In this document: piece after piece, positions 1-5,714 of the stretch
How positions within the stretch are numbered: the stretch's first letter is position 1
How the letters are laid out: every line of letters starts with the position of its first letter
Assembly: GCA_903879875.1 (NCBI GenBank)
Contig: CAIRNC010000174.1
Coordinates: forward strand, 1-8,029
Length of the DNA stretch: 8,029 nucleotides
Direction of reading: 5' to 3'
DNA from: an uncultured Bacteroidota bacterium
GTDB lineage: Bacteria; Bacteroidota; Bacteroidia; Flavobacteriales; Flavobacteriaceae
Translations under genes and position numbers: made by a program
The notes under the pieces: model-generated
Seen by the model: only the letters and a program-made list of their open reading frames with translations
The model's database searches: none
What the model was told of the DNA's origin: nothing

Positions 1-125
1 CCTGGAAATTTTTCTTCATTACTTGTTTCATTTGCCGTAATATATTGATAATGATAGTAAGAAATTTCAGCTATACTTTTCTTTATTTGTTCTTCAATAT
101 ATTGAATTTCTTCGGGTTTAATCAT
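1..125 (-). CDS. Unidentified protein, N-terminal fragment
   Basis: An open frame runs from an ATG (complement of 123-125) off the left edge, giving 41 codons without a stop. The peptide begins MIKPEEIQYIEEQIKKS and continues with a tyrosine-rich stretch (SYYHYQYI) and a polar NETSNEEK segment. The first 20 residues are charged and would suit an amphipathic helix. There is no signal peptide or membrane segment in the visible part, so it is probably cytoplasmic. I do not recognise the family. Support for a real gene is the unbroken frame, normal-looking amino-acid composition in AT-rich DNA, and a -7 box (TATTTTTG, 171-178 on the same strand) placed to give a leader of about 40 bases. It is divergent from dnaG. 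Confidence 0.55.
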   Translation of the reverse strand, partial: MIKPEEIQYIEEQIKKSIAEISYYHYQYITANETSNEEKFP

Positions 126-170
126 GATAAAACAATTTAAAAAATCAAAAAAGATTTAATTTTATAAAAG

Positions 171-178
171 CAAAAATA
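171..178 (-). promoter_or_regulatory. Bacteroidota -7 box for the left-edge gene
   Basis: Read on the minus strand this is TATTTTTG, an exact match to the Bacteroidota -7 consensus TAnnTTTG. Transcription would start near 163, about 40 bases before the ATG of the left-edge gene. I see no TTTG at the expected -33 spacing, so the call rests on the -7 box and its position. Confidence 0.4.
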
Positions 179-384
179 TGTTTTTAAATTAAATTATCGG
201 CTATTAAAAACCGATTGACGGAAATAATTAACATTTGTTTAATAAATAAATCCATTCGCATATTTATAGTTTCTATTTACCTTAACAAATTTCTTTTTTT
301 ATTGAATTTTTTTACAATTTTTAATTCATGCGGATTTTTATTTAACTCAAAGGTAAAAAAACAAATTTTAAGAATTAGAATATT

Positions 385-392
385 TAAATTTG
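385..392 (+). promoter_or_regulatory. -7 box before the possible small RNA
   Basis: TAAATTTG matches TAnnTTTG exactly and would start transcription near 399-400. No protein start follows at a useful distance. A folded segment ending in a T-run does, at 423-505. There is no clear -33 TTTG. A six-base match in such AT-rich DNA can occur by chance. Confidence 0.35.
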
Positions 393-399
393 ATTGTTA

Positions 400-505
400 G
401 ATTGTTTAAATTAAGGGAATATAGCTCGCTAAAATTGTTATTTGGGGAATAATCAAATTAAATTCGAGTGATTTAAATTTAATTTTTAATTGAGGCGAGC
501 TTTTT
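400..505 (+). ncRNA. Possible small structured RNA upstream of dnaG
   Basis: The segment can fold into a closed structure. A 7-bp outer stem (AGCTCGC 423-429 with GCGAGCT 495-501) encloses two hairpins. One is TTATT 438-442 with AATAA 448-452 and loop TGGGG. The other is a perfect 10-bp stem, AAATTAAATT 455-464 with AATTTAATTT 476-485. The outer stem runs directly into TTTTT (501-505), as in an intrinsic terminator. A -7 box at 385-392 would start transcription near 400, giving an RNA of about 105 bases. The outer stem is GC-rich in otherwise very AT-rich DNA, so it is unlikely to reflect base composition alone. It ends about 90 bases before the dnaG start and before the dnaG -7 box, so it looks like a separate transcript. 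The flavobacterial RNA families 6S-Flavo and Flavo-1 are worth testing, but I cannot assign either. The 5' end is inferred. Confidence 0.35.
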
Positions 506-579
506 CTATTATTACTTTCTGACTTCTTTTCTTTAAAAGTTTATACTAACTTTTCTACTCTTATAAAATCTAAACTTTG

Positions 580-587
580 TAACTTTG
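580..587 (+). promoter_or_regulatory. -7 box of the dnaG promoter
   Basis: TAACTTTG matches the TAnnTTTG consensus exactly. It sits 22 bases before the TTG start of dnaG, so transcription would begin near 593 with a leader under 20 bases. A second, looser copy (TAAACTTTG, one base too long) lies just before it at 571-579. No -33 TTTG is seen at the usual 17-23 base spacing. Confidence 0.5.
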
Positions 588-609
588 GCTTTTATTTAAA
601 TAGTCCAAA

Positions 610-2598
610 TTGATTTCAAAAGCAACCATAGATACCGTTTTCGAAACCGCTCGTGTTGAAGAGGTAATTGGTGATTTTGTAGTTTTAAAAAGGGCTGGAA
701 GTAACTTTAAGGGCTTAAGTCCATTTTCAGACGAACGTTCTCCTTCTTTTATGGTTTCACCCGTAAAACAAATCTGGAAAGATTTCAGTTCCGGAAAAGG
801 TGGCAATGCTGTTGCTTTCTTGATGGAACATGAACATTTCACATATCCAGAAGCCATTCGGTATTTGGCAAAAAAATACAATATCGAAATAGAGGAAACC
901 GAACAAACTGCCGAAGAAAAAACTAATACTGATGTTAGAGAAAGTATGTATTTGGTTTCCGAATTTGCAAAAAAATATTTCCACGACACACTCTTAAACA
1001 CCGACGAAGGTAAAGCGATTGGACATTCTTATTTTAAAGAAAGAGGCTTTACCAATGAAACCATTAAAAAGTTCAACCTAGGATATTCTCCCGATACTTG
1101 GGATGCTTTTACAAAAGAAGCATTAGGAAAAGGTTATAAATTAGAATTTTTAGAAAGCACCGGACTTACAATTCCTAGAGACGACCGCCCTTTTGATAGA
1201 TTTAAAGGACGAGTAATGTTTCCTATTGAAAGCATGTCTGGCAGAACGCTTGGTTTTGGAGGAAGGATTTTAACAAATGATAAAAAAGCAGCTAAATACC
1301 TGAACTCGCCAGAAAGTGATTTGTATCACAAAAGCAAAGTGCTATATGGAATTTTTCAAGCCAAACAAGCCATAGCCAAACAAAATAATTGTTTTTTAGT
1401 TGAAGGATATACCGATGTAATTCAATTTCATCAAGCTGGAATTGAGAACGTAGTGTCTTCATCAGGAACGGCACTTACACCAGACCAAATTAGATTAATC
1501 AATCGTTTAACCAAAAACATAACCGTGCTTTTTGATGGAGATGCGGCAGGACTTCGAGCTTCCATCAGAGGGATTGATTTGATTCTTGAAGAAGGGATGA
1601 ACGTAAAAGTTTGCACCTTTCCTGACGGCGATGACCCTGATAGTTTTGCAAAAAAAACTTCCTATGAAGATTTGGTTTCTTATTTAGAGGAAAACGCAAA
1701 AGATTTCATTCAGTTCAAGGCCTCGCTTTTAATGAATGATGCCAAAAACGACCCTATTAAAAAAGCCGATTTAATTCGAGATATGGTAACTAGTATTTCT
1801 AAAATTCCAGATCGAATTCAACGGGAAATATACATTCAGGAATGTTCCCGAATCATGGATATTTCGGAGCAAGTTTTGATAAGTACTTTGGCACAGTTAG
1901 TTCAAAAAGACATTTCGGAAATTGGAAAACGACAAAAGCAAGAACAAAAATCATTTGAAATTGTAAAGGCCGAACAGCCTGCTGTTACTCCAGAGAAAAT
2001 TGACGTCATCAATCGACTTGAAAAGTCTATTCTTGAAATTCTACTTTTGTACGGAAATGTAGAAGTGGAATTTGAAAATGTTTTTATAAAATTTGATGAA
2101 AACCAAAAGGAAATTGAGGTAAAAGAAACTGTTAAAAGTAAAGTGTACCAACGCATTTATTTAAATCTTCAAGAAGATGAAGTGGAATTTTCAAATCCTT
2201 TATTCAAAGAAATTTATGATGATTTAGTGGCTCAGTTTCTTCAAAACGACACCTTTGATACAAAAAATTATTTGAATTCACTACAGCCCGAATTTGCACA
2301 AGTAGTTACCGATATTTTTATGGATGATGAGAAACATCAATTACACGGCTGGCTGGATAAAAAACAAGTTTTCGTTAAAGATAAAAACAATGTTGAAACG
2401 CTTCAACGCCTGGTTTCTGAAACAATAATTGCTTATCGAGAATATTTAATCAATAAACTCACCGCCGATTTAATAGGAAGTTTTTCTTCACAATCGGAAT
2501 TGGATTTAGCCGAATTAATGAATGGTATCAACGAATATAATTTTTTGAAAGTAGCCATCACACGCAGTATTGGCCGAATGCGTTCTAGTTATAACTAA
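610..2598 (+). CDS. dnaG: DNA primase DnaG
   Basis: DNA primase makes the short RNA primers for chromosome replication and works with the DnaB helicase in the cytoplasm. The 662-residue product has the usual length and order: an N-terminal CHC2-type domain (about 1-95), the catalytic core with TOPRIM fold (EGYTDV 265-270, DGDAAG 309-314, giving the metal-binding E265, D309 and D311), and a long helical C-terminal region (about 430-662) where the helicase-binding domain lies. The start is TTG at 610. An in-frame TAG at 601-603 leaves no room upstream, and the next in-frame ATG (codon 48) would remove half of the first domain. Starting at TTG also gives an N-terminus, ISKATIDTVFETARVEEVIG, that fits other DnaG proteins as I recall them. 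The odd point is the zinc finger. Where most primases have CPFH and CFGC, this one has SPFS (37-40) and DFSS (58-61), so all four ligands are gone while the rest of the motif is kept. I believe this is common in Flavobacteriaceae. The stop codon overlaps the end of the convergent response-regulator gene. Confidence 0.97.
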   Translation: MISKATIDTVFETARVEEVIGDFVVLKRAGSNFKGLSPFSDERSPSFMVSPVKQIWKDFSSGKGGNAVAFLMEHEHFTYPEAIRYLAKKYNIEIEETEQTAEEKTNTDVRESMYLVSEFAKKYFHDTLLNTDEGKAIGHSYFKERGFTNETIKKFNLGYSPDTWDAFTKEALGKGYKLEFLESTGLTIPRDDRPFDRFKGRVMFPIESMSGRTLGFGGRILTNDKKAAKYLNSPESDLYHKSKVLYGIFQAKQAIAKQNNCFLVEGYTDVIQFHQAGIENVVSSSGTALTPDQIRLINRLTKNITVLFDGDAAGLRASIRGIDLILEEGMNVKVCTFPDGDDPDSFAKKTSYEDLVSYLEENAKDFIQFKASLLMNDAKNDPIKKADLIRDMVTSISKIPDRIQREIYIQECSRIMDISEQVLISTLAQLVQKDISEIGKRQKQEQKSFEIVKAEQPAVTPEKIDVINRLEKSILEILLLYGNVEVEFENVFIKFDENQKEIEVKETVKSKVYQRIYLNLQEDEVEFSNPLFKEIYDDLVAQFLQNDTFDTKNYLNSLQPEFAQVVTDIFMDDEKHQLHGWLDKKQVFVKDKNNVETLQRLVSETIIAYREYLINKLTADLIGSFSSQSELDLAELMNGINEYNFLKVAITRSIGRMRSSYN

Positions 2599-3227
2599 AA
2601 AAGTATATCCAATGCTTTGGCTTTATTAACCAAATCAACCAAATTCGTTACATGAAGTTTGGCTAATAATCGTAATTTGTAAGTACTAATCGTTTTTTCG
2701 TTCAATTTTAAAATTTCAGCAATTTCATTGTTCTTTTTGCCTGCACAGAAATAGCGTAATACTTCAATTTCTCTATTGGATAATTTTCTATAAGGACGAT
2801 CTATTTTGTTTTGTTTGGCCATCAAAGCAACTTTTGCTTTAATATCTTCACTAAAAACAATTGCTCCAGAATTTACTTTTACAATTGTATCGGCTAACGT
2901 TTCTAGAGTTGAACTTTTGTGAATATAAGCAGCAGCACCGGATTTTATGGCATTTGGCGCATACATGCTTTCTGATAAATTGGTGTAGATTAAAATTTTG
3001 GTTTTGGAGTAATTTTTTACCAAATATTTCAAATCATTAATACTCGAAAGTCCTTCAAGTTCCAAATCGACAACTAAAACATTTACGGGATTACTTTTTA
3101 AATAATTTAAAACCGAAGAATAATTAGAAAAACTATTTGTTATTTGAATAGTAGCATGATTATTAAAAAAAGAGCTAACCCCATAACAAACAACAGGCTG
3201 ATTATCAGCAATGCAAACTTGTATCAT
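2595..3227 (-). CDS. Response regulator, LuxR/NarL type
   Basis: A 210-residue two-component transcription factor. Residues 1 to about 120 form the receiver domain, with D54 as the phosphate acceptor in VVDLELEG, T82 as the switch residue and K104 in YIHKS. The acidic pair near the N-terminus is D8-N9 (ADNQP) where many relatives have DD, so one Mg-binding acid is an amide. This variant also occurs in functional members of the family. Residues about 148-206 form a LuxR-type helix-turn-helix (LSNREIEVL, then NNEIAEIL and EKTISTYKLRLLAKL). It should bind DNA when phosphorylated. Its targets cannot be read from the sequence. No histidine kinase lies beside it, so it is an orphan here. It lies 86 bases downstream of nadE on the same strand and may be partly co-transcribed, though a possible promoter sits in the gap. 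Its TAG stop overlaps the dnaG TAA stop. Confidence 0.93.
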   Translation of the reverse strand: MIQVCIADNQPVVCYGVSSFFNNHATIQITNSFSNYSSVLNYLKSNPVNVLVVDLELEGLSSINDLKYLVKNYSKTKILIYTNLSESMYAPNAIKSGAAAYIHKSSTLETLADTIVKVNSGAIVFSEDIKAKVALMAKQNKIDRPYRKLSNREIEVLRYFCAGKKNNEIAEILKLNEKTISTYKLRLLAKLHVTNLVDLVNKAKALDILF

Positions 3228-3267
3228 AATCTTATCTTATTAAGAAACGTTAACTTATTTGGGTGTG

Positions 3268-3301
3268 TAAATTTAGTTAAAAAAAACTAAATAATCACAA
3301 A
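3268..3301 (-). promoter_or_regulatory. Possible promoter of the response-regulator gene
   Basis: On the minus strand a TTTG (complement of 3298-3301) is followed after 22 bases by TAAATTTA (3268-3275), which matches the -7 consensus TAnnTTTG except for the last base. The spacing fits the 17-23 bases usual in Bacteroidota promoters. A start near 3261 would leave a leader of about 34 bases before the ATG at 3227. The -7 match is imperfect, and read-through from nadE is the alternative. Confidence 0.35.
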
Positions 3302-3313
3302 ATAACGAAAATC

Positions 3314-4123
3314 TTACCATTTCATACTATCTGGAACAGAGCAAACAGGAATTGCTTCCATTTTATGCTTGTTTGCGTTGTTTAATTTTTTATAAATCGA
3401 AAAAACTTCTTTTTCTCTTCCTTCAAATTCAGCTAATTCTTGTCCAGATTCATCGGCTAACATCGCCCATTCCAATTCGTCATAACTGGCACCAAGTTGT
3501 GCTTCGTCGCTTCTGTCGTCTCCAAAAAGTCCGTCGGTTGGCGCAGCAATTAATATAGAATTTGGTATTTTCAAATAGGCTCCTAGCGCAAAAACATCCG
3601 ATTTCATCAAGTCGGCAATCGGACTCAAATCAACTCCTCCATCACCATATTTGGTATAAAATCCAACACCAAAATCTTCTACTTTATTTCCAGTTCCTGC
3701 AACAAGCAATCCATTAATTCCAGCATAGTAATACAAAGTAGTCATTCGCAATCGGGCGCGAGTATTGGCTAAAGCTAGATTTACTTTTGCCTCTGATGCA
3801 TCAAAAGGCACTTGTGTTTTAAACAATTCAAAGGTGGAAGTCAAATCAGTTTCGGCACTTTTTACATTTGGAAATCTGTTTTTTAATTGCTCAATATGCT
3901 CCCGAGCTCTACTCACATGACTTGAAGCTTGATGAATTGGCATTTCGATACACAAAACAGTTAAACCCGTTTGCGCACAAAGTGTGGAAGTAACAGCCGA
4001 ATCTACGCCGCCGGATATTCCAACAACAAAACCATTCACTTTAGCGTTAGTAGCATAATTTTTCAACCAATTTACGATATGAGTATTTGTTTTTTCAACG
4101 TTTATTGTAGTCTTTTTTTGCAT
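3314..4123 (-). CDS. nadE: NAD+ synthetase NadE
   Basis: NAD synthetase catalyses the last step of NAD formation. It activates nicotinic acid adenine dinucleotide with ATP and then amidates it. The 269-residue protein is the short form. It has the N-type ATP pyrophosphatase P-loop SGGVDS (37-42), the conserved ANTRARLRM helix (119-127), GTGNKVED (143-150) and KYGDGGVDLSPI (158-169). It has no N-terminal nitrilase-type glutaminase domain, so it should use free ammonia, or ammonia from another protein, rather than glutamine directly. The protein is cytoplasmic. The ATG at 4123 gives a normal N-terminus and length. The gene is divergent from gldB across 110 bases, with a -7 box at 4162-4169. The response-regulator gene follows 86 bases downstream on the same strand. 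Confidence 0.96.
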   Translation of the reverse strand: MQKKTTINVEKTNTHIVNWLKNYATNAKVNGFVVGISGGVDSAVTSTLCAQTGLTVLCIEMPIHQASSHVSRAREHIEQLKNRFPNVKSAETDLTSTFELFKTQVPFDASEAKVNLALANTRARLRMTTLYYYAGINGLLVAGTGNKVEDFGVGFYTKYGDGGVDLSPIADLMKSDVFALGAYLKIPNSILIAAPTDGLFGDDRSDEAQLGASYDELEWAMLADESGQELAEFEGREKEVFSIYKKLNNANKHKMEAIPVCSVPDSMKW

Positions 4124-4153
4124 AGTATTATGATATTTTATAAATCAGCAATG

Positions 4154-4161
4154 TATATTTG
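4154..4161 (+). promoter_or_regulatory. -7 box of the gldBC promoter
   Basis: TATATTTG matches TAnnTTTG exactly. It would start transcription near 4168 and give gldB a leader of about 65 bases. It directly abuts the -7 box of the opposite promoter (4162-4169). No clear -33 TTTG is present. Confidence 0.45.
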
Positions 4162-4169
4162 CAAAAATA
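4162..4169 (-). promoter_or_regulatory. -7 box of the nadE promoter
   Basis: The minus-strand reading TATTTTTG matches TAnnTTTG exactly and would start transcription near 4155, about 32 bases before the nadE ATG. It lies back-to-back with the gldB -7 box with no base between. No -33 TTTG is visible at normal spacing. Confidence 0.45.
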
Positions 4170-4233
4170 AACTTTTCAAACGGTATCTGAAATACATTTT
4201 TGAAGGAAATAATGAGCTTTTAAATTAAAAACC

Positions 4234-5196
4234 ATGAAAAAAACGGTTCTCTTATTTGCGTTGCTGCTTGCTTTGATTTCTTGTGACAAAAAATCAAAAA
4301 TAGAAAAACAAGTCGAAGAAATTCCAATGGAAATAAAAGTGGTGCGGTTTGACAAAGCTTTTTTTGAAACACCTGTGAGTGAATTGCCGCAACTAAAAAA
4401 ACAATTTCCAAAATTTTTTCCTGCCGATGTTCCTGATAGCGTTTGGATCAATAAAATGAAAAATCCAATTTGGAGGGAATTGTATAGCGAGGTCGAAAAA
4501 AAATACAGCAATTTTGAACCCGAAAGACTCGAAATTGAAGCCCTTTTTCGACACATTAAATTCTATTTTCCTAAAACGAAAACACCAAAAATCACAACTT
4601 TAATCTATGAAATGGACGCCAATACCAAAGCTATTTATGCCGATAGTTTGGTGTTAATTTCATTGGAAATGTATTTGGGTAAAACCCATAAATTTTATGA
4701 ATATCCTGAATATCAAAAACAAAATTTTGAGAAAAACCAAATACTTCCAGACATAGTTTCTAGTTTTTCGGCAACAAAAATTCCACCAACCAGAGATGAA
4801 AATCTACTTGCACTTATGATAGCTTCGGGAAAAGAGTTGTATCTAAAAGACTTGCTCCTACCCGAATATTCTGATGCGGACAAAATTGGTTACACCCAAA
4901 AACAAATTGATTTTTGCAATGGAAACGAAAGCTATATGTGGGAGTATTTTATTGGCGAAAAAATGCTTTACAGCACCGAATCCAAACTAGCGAATCGCTT
5001 TATCAACCCAGCACCCTACTCTAAATTTTATTTAGAAATAGATAACGAAACGCCGGGGCGAGTAGGCTCTTGGGTGGGATGGCAAATTGTGCGGTCGTTT
5101 ATGAAAAACAATGAGATTAGTATGCAGCAAATGCTGTTGATGGACGCTACCGAAATATTCAATAAATCAAAATACAAACCCAAAAAAAATGAGTAA
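4234..5196 (+). CDS. gldB: Gliding motility lipoprotein GldB
   Basis: GldB is one of the lipoproteins needed for gliding in flavobacteria, where gliding depends on the T9SS machinery. Its exact biochemical role is unknown. The 320-residue product starts with a lipoprotein signal, MKKTVLLFALLLALISC, with lipobox LISC and acylated cysteine C17, so it should be anchored in a membrane facing the periplasm. The body carries stretches I recognise from this family: MYLG (146-149), a segment reading LLALMIASGKELY, GYTQKQIDFCNGNESYMW, and near the C-terminus PGRVGSWVGWQIVRSFM (274-290) and SKYKPKK. No HExxH zinc-protease motif is present. The ATG at 4234 is supported by the signal peptide directly after it. 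The stop overlaps the gldC start by 8 bases (ATGAGTAA, 5189-5196), so the two are translated from one message and probably coupled. The promoter box is at 4154-4161. Confidence 0.95.
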   Translation: MKKTVLLFALLLALISCDKKSKIEKQVEEIPMEIKVVRFDKAFFETPVSELPQLKKQFPKFFPADVPDSVWINKMKNPIWRELYSEVEKKYSNFEPERLEIEALFRHIKFYFPKTKTPKITTLIYEMDANTKAIYADSLVLISLEMYLGKTHKFYEYPEYQKQNFEKNQILPDIVSSFSATKIPPTRDENLLALMIASGKELYLKDLLLPEYSDADKIGYTQKQIDFCNGNESYMWEYFIGEKMLYSTESKLANRFINPAPYSKFYLEIDNETPGRVGSWVGWQIVRSFMKNNEISMQQMLLMDATEIFNKSKYKPKKNE

Positions 5197-5524
5197 CAAA
5201 ATCACTTCCGAAATAAAATTCTCTATAGAACTTGACGAAAATAGAGTTCCAGAAAAACTAAGTTGGACCGCACTAGATGGCGGAATTGCTAATAAAGAAG
5301 CCAAAGCCATCATGCTTTCGGTTTGGGATAGCAACACCAAAGAAATGTTTAGCATTGATTTATGGACGAAAGAAATGCCCGTTGACGAAATGAAAATTTT
5401 CTTTCACCAAACCCTATTGGCGATGACTGAAACTTTTCTGAAAGCCACCAACGATGATAAAATGGCAGATACTATGAAAGATTTTTGTGATTATTTTGCC
5501 GAAAAATTAGAATTGAAACGATAA
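5189..5524 (+). CDS. gldC: Gliding motility protein GldC
   Basis: A 111-residue acidic soluble protein matching GldC in size, sequence character (IKFSIELDENRVPEKLSW, then a DYFAEKLELK C-terminus) and position directly after gldB. There is no signal peptide or membrane segment, so it should be cytoplasmic. In Flavobacterium johnsoniae gldC lies in an operon with gldB and is reported to improve gliding rather than being absolutely required. Its molecular function is unknown. The ATG at 5189 lies inside the last codons of gldB after a run of eight A residues (5182-5189), and translation is probably coupled to gldB. No hairpin-plus-T-run terminator is evident in the 190-base gap before the convergent secreted-protein gene. 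Confidence 0.93.
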   Translation: MSNKITSEIKFSIELDENRVPEKLSWTALDGGIANKEAKAIMLSVWDSNTKEMFSIDLWTKEMPVDEMKIFFHQTLLAMTETFLKATNDDKMADTMKDFCDYFAEKLELKR

Positions 5525-5584
5525 AAAAATTATGAGTTTTGAATTTGAATTCATTTTGTTTTCGTTTCATTAAGTGGTATTTTT

Positions 5585-5606
5585 CATTCTGAGGAACGAA
5601 GAACCT
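5585..5606. repeat. Dispersed intergenic repeat motif
   Basis: The 22 bases begin CATTCTGAGGAACGAAGAA and end CCT. I recall near-identical strings between genes in many Bacteroidota genomes, so this looks like a fragment of a dispersed family rather than a site for these genes. The rest of the 190-base gap is similar filler. CTCGGGT occurs at 5617-5623 and again at 5676-5682, and a small GAGC-AAA-GCTC hairpin at 5666-5676 has no T-run after it. Copy number cannot be shown from one window. Confidence 0.4.
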
Positions 5607-5714
5607 AGCTTTATTCTCGGGTAACGCATGTTGATTTTCTTAAATCTGAAATGCTTCGCCAGTTCGAGCAAAGCTCTCGGGTCAAAAATCGTTAATCTGC
5701 AATCGAAAATCTTT

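Larger units (their letters stand above)
126..609. other. AT-rich gap without a protein gene
   Basis: This 484-base stretch separates the divergent left-edge gene and dnaG. It is far richer in A and T than the flanking genes. The longest open frame here (215-400, plus strand) encodes a run of I, L, F and N with no family resemblance, as expected from translated AT-rich DNA. What can be supported is a -7 box on each side facing outwards, a third -7 box at 385-392, and a folded, T-run-ended segment at about 423-505, annotated separately as a possible small RNA. A weak 5-bp inverted repeat (ATCGG 196-200, CCGAT 211-215) is probably chance. Confidence 0.6.

Noticed and set aside
215..400. Open frame of 61 codons on the plus strand
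   Set aside because: The composition is only I, L, F, N and K from very AT-rich DNA, with no family resemblance. The -7 box and possible small RNA explain the region better.
570..1001. Minus-strand open frames inside dnaG (570-1001 and others)
   Set aside because: They are antisense to well-supported dnaG codons and show no domain of their own.
3971..4228. Plus-strand frame over the nadE start and the divergent promoter gap
   Set aside because: It is antisense to the conserved P-loop region of nadE and its peptide has no family resemblance.
5182..5189. Run of eight A residues at the gldB/gldC junction as a frameshift site
   Set aside because: gldC has its own ATG directly after the run, and both products end or start normally, so ordinary overlap and coupling suffice.
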